A stretch of 64,000 nt of DNA from KACC-23026 sp963829575 (lineage in GTDB: Bacteria; Bacillota; Bacilli; Bacillales; Sporolactobacillaceae). This document shows, piece by piece, positions 31,101 through 39,705 of the stretch. Location of the stretch: contig CAWHJF010000013.1 in the NCBI GenBank assembly GCA_963829575.1, positions 248,001 to 312,000 on the forward strand, read 5' to 3'. Within the stretch, counting starts at the first letter, position 1; each line of letters starts with the position of its first letter. Under the pieces are notes generated by a model that saw only the letters and a list, made by a program, of their open reading frames with translations, was not told where the DNA came from and made no database searches. The position numbers were made by a program, and so were the translations under genes.

Positions 31101-33067
31101 ATGGCTGGAATGGCGATGCGAGTTTGCCCGAAATTCAAGCCTTGAATAACTCTGAATACAATGTGACTTCATGGGCCAATGATCTAATCTCGGGTCCGAA
31201 TTCAGATGCGAAGTTCTGGTTAAACCAAGGTTCAGACGGTTGGAGATTAGATGCTGCCGACAGTATGTCAGATGATGTCTGGAAGCATTTTAGGCCTGTG
31301 GTTAAAAATTTAGACTCCAGTGATGTCATTGTGGGTGAGATTTGGGGCGATTCCTCCAAATATTTACTCGGTAATATGTTTGATTCCGTTATGAACTATC
31401 AATTCCGCACGGCCCTTCAAGAATTTGTGACGGGAACGGCCGATGCAACTAAGGCAACGAATGACCTTGAAAAAATAAGAGAAGAATATCCAGCGCCAGC
31501 GTTTGATGCCATGATGAATATCGTCGATTCACATGATACAGAAAGGATCATCTCTGATTTTGCTGGAATTGGAAATGTAAAGGCTGTGGCACCGCAACCA
31601 ACAGCCCAAGATCTTGCGAAAATGAAACTTGTTCCGTTCATTCAAATGACGTATCCAGGTGCGCCAACCATTTACTATGGAGATGAAATTGGAATGCCGG
31701 GTGCAGGTGACCCAGATAGCCGTCGTCCAATGGCATGGGGTAAAGGAAATAAGAACCTTGTAGAATGGTATGCGCAACTTGCGAATATAAGAGATACGTA
31801 TTCCGTTTTAAGAACGGGCGATCTTCATCCTTTAACAGTTGATTCGACCGATTCCAAGACGGTCATGGCGTATCAGCGTGATGATTCTTCTAATCACGCC
31901 GTAGTCGTCGCAAATCGAGATACTAATGTGGTAAGGAGTTTGACCTTATCGGTATCCGATATTCCAGACGGTACGGTTTTAACGAATGCCCTTGATCGTC
32001 AAGAAACCTATACCGTTCAAAATGGAAAGGTGACCGTAACAGTCCCCGCTCAATCGGGAATTATTTTGGTCAATCATTATGAGGCTGTGAAAGTGGATGA
32101 TGCGGCATTAGCGCCAGCTTTCGATCCATCCTACATTGTAAAGGACCGAGTTTTGACAATTAGTGTTAGCTTGAAAGATACACTTACACTTGAACTCGGA
32201 CATCGCTCAAAACTATCGGCAACGGTTGCTCCAACGAATGCGACTTTAAAAGCGGTCAATTGGTCTTCCAGTGATCCGTCTGTTGCAAAAGTGAACTCAG
32301 ATGGAATGGTCACTGCGGTTGGAAAGGGTCAAGCGACGATAACTGCCACGACAGTTGATAGTATTGGCAAAGTCAAAGCCCAAACAAAGGTAACCGTTGT
32401 ACCGGCTTCTGAGCAAGGAAACGGTTCAGGTCAAACTAACAAAGGCAATGGAAACGACTCAGGAACGGGTCAACCTGGTAAAACGGTAACGGCCACTCCA
32501 GGAAATTCAAAAGCAGTAGCCGTAAAAGCAGGAGAAACGCTTGAAGTAAAGGGAACAAACGCCAACGTACAGTTGCCTGCCAATCTACCAAGTGGTACGA
32601 CCGTTAAAGTGACAAAATTGGACCCAACGTCTTCTGAAGTCAAAAAGGCGTCTAATCTAAAAGTTGCTGGGGACATTTATCACTTTGATTTTACGTATCC
32701 GAAAGGCCATGAGAATTTTACGGGCTCTTTCAAACTCACCTTGTCTTATGATGTATCCAAATTCTCGTCCAATCAAGTTGGGATATACTACTTCAATGAG
32801 AACACTCAAAAGTGGGAGTTCATAGGTGGTAAGGCCGATGCCGCAAATGGAACGATTACGGTATCTGTGCCACACTTCTCAACTTATGGTGTGTTTACAA
32901 GGTCTAGTGCCACGTCTTCTAAGACCAGCGCAACTTCAGGCACAGGTTCACTGCCAAATACAAGCACGCCTTATCCAAATGTACTGGCTGGGGGCATTTT
33001 AATTATTGTTCTTGGTGGTTTGGCGCTTGCATGGATGATGAGAAGAAAAAATAGATTTAATAACTAG
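28193..33067 (+). CDS. Wall-anchored multidomain pullulanase/alpha-amylase (GH13)
   Basis: 1624 residues. Signal peptide (1-31); three tandem CBM48/AMPK-type glycan-binding repeats (about 34-120, 127-215, 223-308; VVVAGDWNN.D/WDPKNG); a Big_2-like domain (313-395); pullulanase accessory modules (405-590); a neopullulanase N-domain (596-705); GH13 catalytic domain (720-1180) with GWRLDAAD nucleophile Asp1020, VGEIWG Glu1049, DSHDTERI Asp1115; C-domain; Big_2 (1320-1395); linker; Ig-like domain; sortase signal LPNTS (1587-1591), hydrophobic helix and RRKNR tail. It should degrade pullulan/starch at the cell surface. GTG start with AAAAGGAG 9 nt upstream. Alpha-1,6 versus alpha-1,4 preference is unproven. 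LPNTS is a variant of LPXTG. Confidence 0.85.
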   Translation: MRKSLKRISWIMSFLLLFSLFPQWGLEAHAATLKPVADSNGTVTFQYQGDASTTSVVVAGDWNNFDPKNGDQMTEGANHVWSVTTSALPPGDHEYKLVVDGNWMTDPANLNQASGNSVITVPSPTGTAPVANSDGTVTFKYTGGSDTTSVVVAGDWNNWDPKNGAKMTKGDNNVWTITTAPLSAGDHEYKFAINGGTMWVTDPGNTKLSSGNNSVITVPQHVGADPTVNADNTATFQYQGNDATQSVNVAGDWNGWSATNGDQMTKGTTNIWSVKTGTLPPGQHEYKFVVDGSNWMTDPNNATQSSGGNSVVNVPGFYKINAQSQIQQNTSVQLTGVGLKADGTDEDLTGIDWSVSPSTAATVDASGQLTAKALPSGTSSQDVTITGVKDGATVTKDIKIVDKLTEVPGGKDVVVAGDIQSTVQKSAWDPASAATRMLYQGNGLYTLTLKNVPQGNYQYKVAIGGSWADNYGANAAPNGGNLSLSVTKDEDVTFYYSDSTHIIVDSTTYTPATPVLSGSGVPAHSNLVDYNLTGVYSTTLTLNQGTYNDLKITDGDKTIAVNPITISNSSESVTISYDEVTGIVFNNLSTKSIDTSSLYFNSKDAKFKSIYGAVTNKQKVTFNLQSKKGDLTDAKLVMQSGDGTQVIDMKKDDNYSSGQYEHWTTTYSPSTIGLYHYYFVVTNGFDVKAYGDDDGYYGPGKADNIGKVGKYEMTVYDSNFQTPDWMKNAVIYQIFPDRFFNGDPSNDYANQLARGTTPFEFSTDWNSIPEDPNIEYKTDANGNVVKDAKGNPVIDPTYKANVGDGLWNNDVFGGDLKGIQDRLNYLKALGVNTLYLNPISSASSNHRYDTRNYKQVDPMLGTMQDYANLISEAHKMGMHIILDGVFNHVSDDSVYFDRYGKYVKAGQPIGAYQYWSRVYDMMNANSGMTQQQAETKVQANLKAQGITDFHYKDWFIVKNVKDANGVYEYNGWNGDASLPEIQALNNSEYNVTSWANDLISGPNSDAKFWLNQGSDGWRLDAADSMSDDVWKHFRPVVKNLDSSDVIVGEIWGDSSKYLLGNMFDSVMNYQFRTALQEFVTGTADATKATNDLEKIREEYPAPAFDAMMNIVDSHDTERIISDFAGIGNVKAVAPQPTAQDLAKMKLVPFIQMTYPGAPTIYYGDEIGMPGAGDPDSRRPMAWGKGNKNLVEWYAQLANIRDTYSVLRTGDLHPLTVDSTDSKTVMAYQRDDSSNHAVVVANRDTNVVRSLTLSVSDIPDGTVLTNALDRQETYTVQNGKVTVTVPAQSGIILVNHYEAVKVDDAALAPAFDPSYIVKDRVLTISVSLKDTLTLELGHRSKLSATVAPTNATLKAVNWSSSDPSVAKVNSDGMVTAVGKGQATITATTVDSIGKVKAQTKVTVVPASEQGNGSGQTNKGNGNDSGTGQPGKTVTATPGNSKAVAVKAGETLEVKGTNANVQLPANLPSGTTVKVTKLDPTSSEVKKASNLKVAGDIYHFDFTYPKGHENFTGSFKLTLSYDVSKFSSNQVGIYYFNENTQKWEFIGGKADAANGTITVSVPHFSTYGVFTRSSATSSKTSATSGTGSLPNTSTPYPNVLAGGILIIVLGGLALAWMMRRKNRFNN

Positions 33068-33074
33068 TATAAGA

Positions 33075-33120
33075 AAAGGGAAATGAACGGGTGATGCCCC
33101 GATTCATTTCCCTTATTTTT
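33075..33120. terminator. Terminator after the pullulanase gene
   Basis: AAGGGAAATGAA(C)GGG pairs with CCC(G)ATTCATTTCCCTT around a short loop, then ATTTTTT. The minus strand also ends in a T-rich tail, so it can serve the small minus-strand gene. Confidence 0.9.
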
Positions 33121-33158
33121 TGCCTTCTTTTATTAGGTGATTTGGACGTTCGATCGAA

Positions 33159-33353
33159 CTACTTGGAGAGGAGAAGGATGAGAATCCCCGCAAGGAGTTC
33201 GAATAGCCCTCCAATTTGTAACGGATACCCGAAATTAGGAACCCATTTTGGTAAGAGGACGGCACCGGTCACGTTGAGTACAACAATGATAAACAGTATA
33301 AGCATTTGTTTTATTTGATTTTGTGCCTTGTAGATTGTCTGTTGAAAAAGCAT
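33159..33353 (-). CDS. Small two-helix membrane protein (64 aa)
   Basis: Two hydrophobic helices (MLILFIIVVLNVTGAVLLP and IGGLFELLAGILILLLS) joined by KWVPNFGYPLQ. The composition and convergent terminator support a real gene, but no ribosome binding site precedes the ATG at 33353 or the internal ATG, which lowers confidence. Family not recognised. Confidence 0.45.
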   Translation of the reverse strand: MLFQQTIYKAQNQIKQMLILFIIVVLNVTGAVLLPKWVPNFGYPLQIGGLFELLAGILILLLSK

Positions 33354-33416
33354 TCGGTTTGAATAATGTGAGCGAAAGGTCTACGCCTGCAAAAGGAAGG
33401 ACTGATTATCGGTCAG

Positions 33417-33512
33417 ATGAAGCCCCGTTAGCCGATAATTTTCAAGCAAAGCGTGCTTCATGCCGGTGATGAAGCCCCGTTAGCCGGGAATTTTCAATCA
33501 AATAGGGCTTCA
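33417..33512. repeat. ATGAAGCCC...GGGCTTCAT repeat, two tandem units
   Basis: Two 45-bp units 51 bp apart, each starting GATGAAGCCCCGTTAGCCG and ending GCTTCAT (33417-33461, 33468-33512). Ends are inverted complements, so each unit can fold into a hairpin. Related to 20859-20920 and 52916-53030. Confidence 0.75.
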
Positions 33513-33537
33513 TACGGCAGATTTCTCTTCCCAAAAT

Positions 33538-33572
33538 AGAAAAAGGGCTGCCGAAGACGAGTTCAGCAGCCC
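33538..33572 (-). terminator. Terminator of guaC
   Basis: GGGCTGC (33545-33551) / GCAGCCC (33566-33572), followed on the minus strand by TTTTTCTATTTT. Confidence 0.85.
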
Positions 33573-33630
33573 GAGTCCCACCAGATTGGGCTTCTTTAAA
33601 ATGAACTATGAGTCTCAATGAAGTCCATTT

Positions 33631-34614
33631 TTAGTAAACACGATCCCCATTAAAAATGGAGTTTTTAACCACGACATAGTCGACGTTCCGAATGGCATCG
33701 AGCTTATTGCCACCGGCATATGAGATAGAAGATTGCAGATCTTGCTCCATTTCAATAAGGGTATCTTTTAATGCCCCTTTGTGTTCAACGTACATTTTCT
33801 TACCTTCAACGTTCTTACGTTCGCCTTTTTGATATTCCGAAGCAGAACCAAAGTACTCTTTGACAAGTTTCCCGTCTTTTTCAATTGTTTGACCAGGGGA
33901 TTCTTCATGACCTGCGAATAGAGAGCCGATCATGACCATGGTTGCACCGAAGCGAACTGATTTCGCAATATCGCCATGTGTGCGAATCCCACCGTCGGCA
34001 ATAATAGGTTTACTAGCGGCTTTCGCGCACCAGCGAAGGGCGGCGAGCTGCCAACCACCGGTTCCAAAACCTGTTTTAATTTTCGTGATGCAGACTTTTC
34101 CTGGTCCGATGCCGACTTTTGTCGCATCCGCACCCGCGTTTTCCAACTCTCTTACGGCTTCTGGCGTCCCAACATTACCCGCAATGATAAAGCTTTCCGG
34201 GAGGTGTTTTTTGATGTGCTTGATCATTTGAATCACGGCATTGGAATGACCGTGGGCAATGTCGATGGTAATGTACTCAGGTGATAGTTGTTCTGCAGCG
34301 ACGTCTTCAACAAACTGATATTCTTCCTCTTTAACTCCAACACTAATTGAAGCGTAAAGGCCGCGGGCATTCATATCTTTTATAAAAGCGATTCGCTTTT
34401 TAGGCTCAAAGCGATGCATGATGTAGAAGTAATCGTTTTCAGCGAGGAAAATTGCAATCTTTTCATCTATAATCGTTTGCATATTGGCGGGGACGACAGG
34501 AAGTTTAAATGTCCGACCACCTAATTTCACATTAGTATTACACTCAGAACGACTGTTCACAATACACTTTGCTGGAATAAGTTGAATATCTTCATAATCA
34601 AAAACGTTTTCCAT
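33631..34614 (-). CDS. guaC: GMP reductase
   Basis: 327 residues. NADPH-dependent deamination of GMP to IMP in purine salvage. Opens MENVFDYEDIQLIPAKCIVN; it has the IMPDH/GMPR TIM-barrel with catalytic loop GIGPGKVCITK (active Cys) and the phosphate-binding ADGGIRTHGDIAKSVRFGA and MIGSLFAGHEESPG. No CBS domains and KVC(I)TK-type loop distinguish it from IMP dehydrogenase. AGGGGTG 5 nt before ATG. Monocistronic with its own promoter and terminator. Confidence 0.95.
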   Translation of the reverse strand: MENVFDYEDIQLIPAKCIVNSRSECNTNVKLGGRTFKLPVVPANMQTIIDEKIAIFLAENDYFYIMHRFEPKKRIAFIKDMNARGLYASISVGVKEEEYQFVEDVAAEQLSPEYITIDIAHGHSNAVIQMIKHIKKHLPESFIIAGNVGTPEAVRELENAGADATKVGIGPGKVCITKIKTGFGTGGWQLAALRWCAKAASKPIIADGGIRTHGDIAKSVRFGATMVMIGSLFAGHEESPGQTIEKDGKLVKEYFGSASEYQKGERKNVEGKKMYVEHKGALKDTLIEMEQDLQSSISYAGGNKLDAIRNVDYVVVKNSIFNGDRVY

Positions 34615-34630
34615 ATTAACACCCCTAAAA

Positions 34631-34704
34631 CGAACATTAAAGTTCGTTTGATATTAAATCGTTCGTCCATTGGGTAATTTACATTATTTTTATCCGAATG
34701 TCAA
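34631..34704 (-). promoter_or_regulatory. guaC promoter and leader inverted repeat
   Basis: On the minus strand: TTGACA (34704-34699), 17-bp spacer, TAAATT (34681-34676). In the leader, CGAAC-N6-GTTCG (34631-34646) and a second CGAAC are reminiscent of PurR boxes (CCGAACAWT) but not exact. Confidence 0.6.
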
Positions 34705-34915
34705 ACGCTTTATTTTAGAAATCCCGTAAAATAGGGATGAGTTAAATTAGGATTAATAGTTTGCCCGATCTTAAGAGGGGTATGAGGATGGGACTTGAAG
34801 TTTAATGGGAGTGAGTGGGAGAGAAGATCATATGAGCGAAAAATGAAGGGATCTGAGCGCCTAGACCACTATTTGAGCGCTCAACCCCTCGACTATGTTT
34901 TAAACAAATGTTTAT
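34705..34915. other. Intergenic region, no gene supported
   Basis: Between the guaC promoter and the end of crtO. An open frame at 34795-34995 has no protein character and overlaps crtO on the other strand. Confidence 0.4.
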
Positions 34916-35401
34916 TTAAACGTTACGAGTTTGCCAAAGAATGCGCTCTAGGCGCATGCGGTTATAGCGTTGGACTAGGATACAGGGGAGGTTAGCCATT
35001 AAGGCATAGAGAATCATGATGACATCGGATTGCCCATCATTCCATAGGGGGAATAGAACGGCTGCTGGCAAAAGGCAGAGCCAATGCGTGAGTTCGGCAC
35101 GACGGGATTCAAGAATAAAGGTCTCGAGATAAGGCGTGGTTGTAGAGGCAAGATGGCGTTTTCGAAATCCTTTTTTAAACCAAGAACTTCCGTCTGGAAG
35201 AAGCCCTTTCCATTTTTTGATTTTCAAACGTTTTTCATAAAAACGGGTCGTTACTTCAAACCCAAACAAAGGAAATTGGATCAGGCGAAACCAGCTCTGC
35301 GGCATTCGATAACACAAATACGAGACGGCAAAGTGGATCAATAACCAAGCCCCTACATTGAGTCCAACCGTCCAGGCTGGTGAGAAAAGGAACACCCTCA
35401 T
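34916..35401 (-). CDS. crtO: Glycosyl-4,4'-diaponeurosporenoate acyltransferase
   Basis: 161 residues, like Staphylococcus CrtO. Opens with a hydrophobic segment, then SYLCYRMPQSWFRLIQFPLF, RFYEKRLKIKKWKGLLPDGS and FKKGFRKRHL, the family's core, and ends LVQRYNRMRLERIL. In staphyloxanthin synthesis CrtO adds a fatty acyl chain to the glucose of the carotenoid ester. The start ATG 35401 overlaps the crtQ stop as ATGA, last gene of the crtO-crtQ-aldH operon (transcribed aldH first). Confidence 0.85.
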   Translation of the reverse strand: MRVFLFSPAWTVGLNVGAWLLIHFAVSYLCYRMPQSWFRLIQFPLFGFEVTTRFYEKRLKIKKWKGLLPDGSSWFKKGFRKRHLASTTTPYLETFILESRRAELTHWLCLLPAAVLFPLWNDGQSDVIMILYALMANLPCILVQRYNRMRLERILWQTRNV

Positions 35402-36519
35402 AAACGCCAACGCCTTTCTTTTTTCTCCTTAGAAACCGTACGACCTTTCCAATGAACCGGTTGTTTCAAGAGTTTTAGGAACCATGCTCTTACAAAAACA
35501 AAAAGATAAAATAGGAGCGGGATGGGAAATAAGAGGGCGGAACCCCACCTGAATTGACCCACTCTTTGACTGAGAAGACCTATTTGAATGCCATAAGCGA
35601 TGTACCATCCTACCCATAGGATCAGATGAAGAGGAGCATGGAGGCTTTGTTTCCCTAATGAAAAAATGAATGCATAACAGCCGGAGAGCCAGAGAAGGAC
35701 ACCTACAAACGGTAAAAATGAGGTTTGGGCCGCGCCGCTTATAAAGCTTTTGCTCCAGCCATTGATTAACTGTCGAAGGCCTTCGGGATACATTCGAAAT
35801 AGAAGGGTGTCTTTTCCAAGCACATGTCTGATTTTTTTCTTATGGAGACTGAACTGGTTGCTTAATTCGAAATGCTCGAGAATGTGTTGAGCGGCGGCGC
35901 GATGCCCACCAATTTCAAAGTAAGCTGCTCGGGTACATAGAAAGCAAGGGCCGAATCCACCTTTTGCAGAAACCTTGAGTGCACCACGAGGTAACCCAAT
36001 TCCAAGTGAAGCTGGAATGACTAAATTAAAAAATAAAGACATGTGCTCATAGACTCGATGGATGGCATGATAAGGCTGAACCGTCATCGCATCGAGTTCC
36101 TCTTGCAAAAACAAGGCAATTAGTTTTTCTAAACCGTCATTCGTAAACCATGTGTCCGCATCTAAAAAGAGAAAAAAATCGCCCGTTGCCTTTTTTGCCC
36201 CCATCCAACACGCGTGTGGTTTTCCAAGCCAGCCATTTGGTAATTGGGTGATGGAATGAACGTGACTCGTGTAATGCTTCGCGATCTCAGCCGTAGTATC
36301 GGTTGAATGGTCGTCGATGACTAGAATTTCATAAGGGGGAAAGGTTTGATTATGCAAGCTTTTAAGAAGTCGAGACAGATTTTGGGACTCATTACGCGCT
36401 GGTATAATGATTGAAAGGTAGACATCAGGTCCAATAGCTTGGTTTTTTTTTATGTAAGGACTTTTCCAAAAAAGAACCCATCCCATACACCAGCCGATCA
36501 TTATGAATACACTGGTCAT
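35398..36519 (-). CDS. crtQ: 4,4'-diaponeurosporenoate glycosyltransferase
   Basis: 373 residues: N-terminal helix, GT2 nucleotide-sugar fold (SIIIPARNESQNLSRLLKSL, EILVIDDHSTDTTAEIA, FLFLDADTW = DxD), then ARG.PKSW-like GWSKSFISGAAQ and C-terminal helices, the CrtQ pattern. It esterifies the carotenoic acid with glucose. AGAGGAGG before the ATG. A second GT2 enzyme of the same family is encoded at 44992-46110, so two glycosylation steps or two products are possible. Confidence 0.85.
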   Translation of the reverse strand: MTSVFIMIGWCMGWVLFWKSPYIKKNQAIGPDVYLSIIIPARNESQNLSRLLKSLHNQTFPPYEILVIDDHSTDTTAEIAKHYTSHVHSITQLPNGWLGKPHACWMGAKKATGDFFLFLDADTWFTNDGLEKLIALFLQEELDAMTVQPYHAIHRVYEHMSLFFNLVIPASLGIGLPRGALKVSAKGGFGPCFLCTRAAYFEIGGHRAAAQHILEHFELSNQFSLHKKKIRHVLGKDTLLFRMYPEGLRQLINGWSKSFISGAAQTSFLPFVGVLLWLSGCYAFIFSLGKQSLHAPLHLILWVGWYIAYGIQIGLLSQRVGQFRWGSALLFPIPLLFYLFVFVRAWFLKLLKQPVHWKGRTVSKEKKERRWRL

Positions 36520-36597
36520 ACGTCACCTCCTCTAAGTTAAGAGTGTCGTGCTGCACTCTTACTCTAATGGTCCACCCTCCAAGTTCAATAGCCCTAC

Positions 36598-38019
36598 CTA
36601 ACCCAAAAATTTAACAAAGGCTTTTAGAAATTTGAGTCCCTCTTCTTTATAGGGGAACCAATTAATGGAACGGGTTGTTTTTCCTTTATTTATAGTAAGA
36701 CTAAACGGCCTTGTAAACTCATAAAAGCCTTCTACTCCATGGGAGACGCCGAACCCACTTTTCTTGCGTCCACCGAATGGGAGATTCATATTGCTGACAT
36801 TAGTGAGGACGTTGTTGATCATGCAATTACCGACCTCAAGGGCATGGGCAAGCCTTTCTGCTCTCTTCAGATCTCGAGAAAAAATGGCGGCATTTAAGCC
36901 ATACTCAGATTGGTTGACCAGTTCGATCACGTCTTCCTCGGATTCGAATGTTTGGATCGGGAGAACTGGACCAAACGTTTCGTCGCGCATCACCCTCATG
37001 TTTGAGTGGATGTTGGTTAAGAGAATGGGCGTCACCGTTCTGAGTTCAGGATCGCCAAATAGGAGACAGGCCCCTTGATCAAGCGCTTCTTGGACTTGTT
37101 GAACCGTTTGATTTTTCGCGACCACATTCAGTTCGAGTGGAAGGTCGCGTCCCACCTGGAGTTGGTTCAACTCATTTTGGACCAACTGGATAAATGCAGT
37201 GCTGACCATTTTGTGGACATAGATACGTTCGAGACTGATGCAGGCTTGACCGCCAGAGAATAGGGCTCCCCATACAGCAGCTTTGGCTGCGCGTTCGACA
37301 AAGGCATCTTCACAGACAATTAACGCATCGTTCCCCCCTAGTTCCAACACACAAGGAATCATCAAACGCGCGGCTTGTTCATAGACCAGTTGTCCTGAAT
37401 ATGTGCCACCTGTGAAGAAAATTTTATCTGGCTTTTCTTGGATTAACGCTTGGCCAATCGTAGGTCCACCTTCAACAATTTGGATCAGGTGCTCGGATAC
37501 ACCGACCTTTTGTAAAGTCTTCCTTACAAAGGCTACTAATTGGAGGATAAACGCCTCTGATAAGCGTTCAGATGGTTTTAAAATAATGGCATTTCCAGCA
37601 AGTAATGATGTGAAAATGGGAATTAACGATAATTGCATTGGGACATTCCATGGCGAAAAAATCAAGATAACCCCATAGGGCTTATGGATCACTTTGGCCC
37701 GATCCCCTCTTGAAAAAAGAGATGTTTTTTCTTGGCGTGGCTTCAAGAGTTGCTTTCCATTTTTTAATAAAAAGTTCAGGGTAGACAGGGTTGTCATGAC
37801 TTCAGAGGTGAGTGCATCCGTTGGAGTTTTTTGTTCGTGCTTAGACAGACAAGTCACCCAGTCCTCAAGATCCTCTTTAAGGGTTTTCTTGAACTGGTGG
37901 AGTAAGTGAAGACGGTCCTGAACGGAGGTGGATTGCCACACCGATGCTTCACGTCGCGCCAATTTCAGAATGGTCTGCGCATCCACCCGATCGCTTGGAA
38001 GGTGCAAATTTTGTTTCAA
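36598..38019 (-). CDS. aldH: Aldehyde dehydrogenase (diaponeurosporenal dehydrogenase-like)
   Basis: 473 residues, class 3 ALDH size. It has FSPWNVPMQLSLIP, KIFFTGGTYSG, VLELGGNDALIV (catalytic Glu) and FSGGQACISLERIYV (catalytic Cys). Next to crtQ/crtO it is the candidate for oxidising the terminal carotenoid aldehyde to the acid, the AldH/CrtNc step. The TTG at 38019 is preferred (GAGGTGG about 6 nt upstream); the GTG at 38037 has no ribosome site. It is divergently transcribed from the crtP-like gene over a 130-bp control region. Confidence 0.85.
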   Translation of the reverse strand: MKQNLHLPSDRVDAQTILKLARREASVWQSTSVQDRLHLLHQFKKTLKEDLEDWVTCLSKHEQKTPTDALTSEVMTTLSTLNFLLKNGKQLLKPRQEKTSLFSRGDRAKVIHKPYGVILIFSPWNVPMQLSLIPIFTSLLAGNAIILKPSERLSEAFILQLVAFVRKTLQKVGVSEHLIQIVEGGPTIGQALIQEKPDKIFFTGGTYSGQLVYEQAARLMIPCVLELGGNDALIVCEDAFVERAAKAAVWGALFSGGQACISLERIYVHKMVSTAFIQLVQNELNQLQVGRDLPLELNVVAKNQTVQQVQEALDQGACLLFGDPELRTVTPILLTNIHSNMRVMRDETFGPVLPIQTFESEEDVIELVNQSEYGLNAAIFSRDLKRAERLAHALEVGNCMINNVLTNVSNMNLPFGGRKKSGFGVSHGVEGFYEFTRPFSLTINKGKTTRSINWFPYKEEGLKFLKAFVKFLG

Positions 38020-38039
38020 GGAATACCACCTCGACACTA

Positions 38040-38110
38040 GACATTCTTATACAATACTTATACAATAACAGTATAATATTTATACAGAATTAATACAATG
38101 ACTAAACAAA
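38040..38110. promoter_or_regulatory. Shared control region of the divergent carotenoid operons
   Basis: CTTATACAATA occurs twice head to tail (38046-38056, 38057-38067), followed by TTTATACAGAA (38079-38089) and TTAATACAATG (38090-38100). These lie on an 11-bp register. TATAAT-like boxes for either direction are embedded. The phased repeats suggest an operator array. Confidence 0.5.
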
Positions 38111-38153
38111 TGAAACTTGAAATTTTTGAAGTTCAAAATTAGGAGGGATTGGA

Positions 38154-39659
38154 ATGTCTAAGGAAAAGGTACTTGTAATTGGAGGTGGATTAGGTGGGTT
38201 ATCCGCCGCCATTCGATTGGCCGTAGATGGCTATAAGGTCGAAGTTTTCGAACAAAACGAGCGAGCAGGAGGAAAGCTTAATACTCGCACAGGTCAAGGC
38301 TATAGCTTTGACACGGGACCCTCGATTCTGACGATGCCATGGGTGCTGGAACAACTTTTTAGCAGTGCAGGGCGTAAGTTGGAAGATTACATAACGCTTG
38401 AGCGTGTCGAGCCACAATGGCGAACATTCTTTGAAGATGGCTTTTCCATGGATGTGACCTCAGACCTCCCAACTCTGCTTCAACAGATTAAGGGACTTTC
38501 AAGAGAAGATTCCGTTTCTATTTTTGAATACCTCAAATATTGCGCTCGAATGTACGAACTGAGTATGAAGAGCTTTTATAACAAAAGCTTGGGTGGTTTG
38601 AAAGAGCTGCGAAAACTTCATACGCTTTCTGAATTATTAGAGATGAATCCGTTAAAGTCCATGTCTGAACGCACCCATATTCACCTAGAGGACCCACATC
38701 TTAGACAACTTTTTAACTTTTTCTCCATGTATGTCGGGTCGTCTCCTTATCAGGCACCGGCCATTCTGTCTCAACTTGTCTATGTGCAGCTGGGGCTTGG
38801 GATTTATTACGTCAAAGGCGGTATGTATAACATTGCCAAAGCCATGCTTCAATTGTTAGATGAATTAAATGTCCCGGTGCATACCTCTACCCCTGTCGAA
38901 GCCATTTTGCACAATGGCAGTCAAGTCACTGGCCTACAACTACGAGATGGAAAGAGCGTGATGGGTGACCAGATCATTTGTAATCTTGAAGTCATTCCGG
39001 CCTATAAAACGCTGCTGAAGTCCTTTGCACCGGCCCAAGTCGAAGCGGATCGCCTGAAGGCTTATAAGCCGGCAGTTTCGGGTCTTGTCCTATTGCTCGG
39101 GATGGATCAGTCCTTCCCTGAATTGGCGCATCATAACTTCTTTTTTTCAAAAGATCCTGCAAAAGAGTTCCAACAAATTTTCGAAAAAGGGATTCCTGCA
39201 GATGATCCAACGATCTATATTGGTATTTCGAAAAAATCCGATTCCACGCAAGCTCCAGAAGGCAAAGAAAATTGGTTTGTCCTGACACATGTGCCGCCAC
39301 TTAAAGAAGGAGAGTCCTGGAGAGATCAAGCTGAGGCGTATCGAGATCGCGTGCTGACAAAGCTTGAAAGAATGGGACTCAGAGGACTGCGGGATCACAT
39401 TGAATATGAAGATCGTTTTATTCCAGATGATTTGGCCCAACTCTATGGTGCAAATGGCGGTTCAATTTATGGGGTTGTGACGGACCGGAAAATGAATGGG
39501 GGGTTTAAAATCCCAAGTAAAAGTGGGGTCTTAGACCAGTTATATTTTGTAGGAGGATCTACACATCCAGGTGGTGGTGTGCCAATGGTGACGCTCTCAG
39601 GTCAATTAACAGCAGACCTTATTCGAAGTCAAGCGCCTCAACCTCAGTTTGTTGATTAA
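38154..39659 (+). CDS. crtP: CrtP/CrtNb-like carotenoid oxidase (FAD)
   Basis: 501 residues. FAD site VIGGGLGGLSAAIRLAVDGY, then FDTGPSILTMPWVLEQLF, PQWRTFFEDG, YVGSSPYQAPAILSQ and the C-terminal FVGGSTHPGGGVPMVTLSGQ. These follow S. aureus CrtP (diaponeurosporene oxidase) much more closely than CrtN. Predicted to oxidise the terminal methyl group of the carotenoid to an aldehyde. TAGGAGGG before ATG. First gene of the rightward operon. Confidence 0.85.
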   Translation: MSKEKVLVIGGGLGGLSAAIRLAVDGYKVEVFEQNERAGGKLNTRTGQGYSFDTGPSILTMPWVLEQLFSSAGRKLEDYITLERVEPQWRTFFEDGFSMDVTSDLPTLLQQIKGLSREDSVSIFEYLKYCARMYELSMKSFYNKSLGGLKELRKLHTLSELLEMNPLKSMSERTHIHLEDPHLRQLFNFFSMYVGSSPYQAPAILSQLVYVQLGLGIYYVKGGMYNIAKAMLQLLDELNVPVHTSTPVEAILHNGSQVTGLQLRDGKSVMGDQIICNLEVIPAYKTLLKSFAPAQVEADRLKAYKPAVSGLVLLLGMDQSFPELAHHNFFFSKDPAKEFQQIFEKGIPADDPTIYIGISKKSDSTQAPEGKENWFVLTHVPPLKEGESWRDQAEAYRDRVLTKLERMGLRGLRDHIEYEDRFIPDDLAQLYGANGGSIYGVVTDRKMNGGFKIPSKSGVLDQLYFVGGSTHPGGGVPMVTLSGQLTADLIRSQAPQPQFVD

Positions 39660-39705
39660 GGATGTCGCGTCAAAAATTTTATGAGTAAGCGAGAGGGGAA
39701 ACAGG

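Noticed and set aside
33417..33512. Possible CRISPR repeats
   Set aside because: Only two units in tandem (also at 52916), the spacer portions are themselves repeated, and no cas genes are in the window.
34795..34995. 66-codon frame next to crtO
   Set aside because: Overlaps the crtO 3' end on the other strand, has no ribosome site and shows biased random composition.
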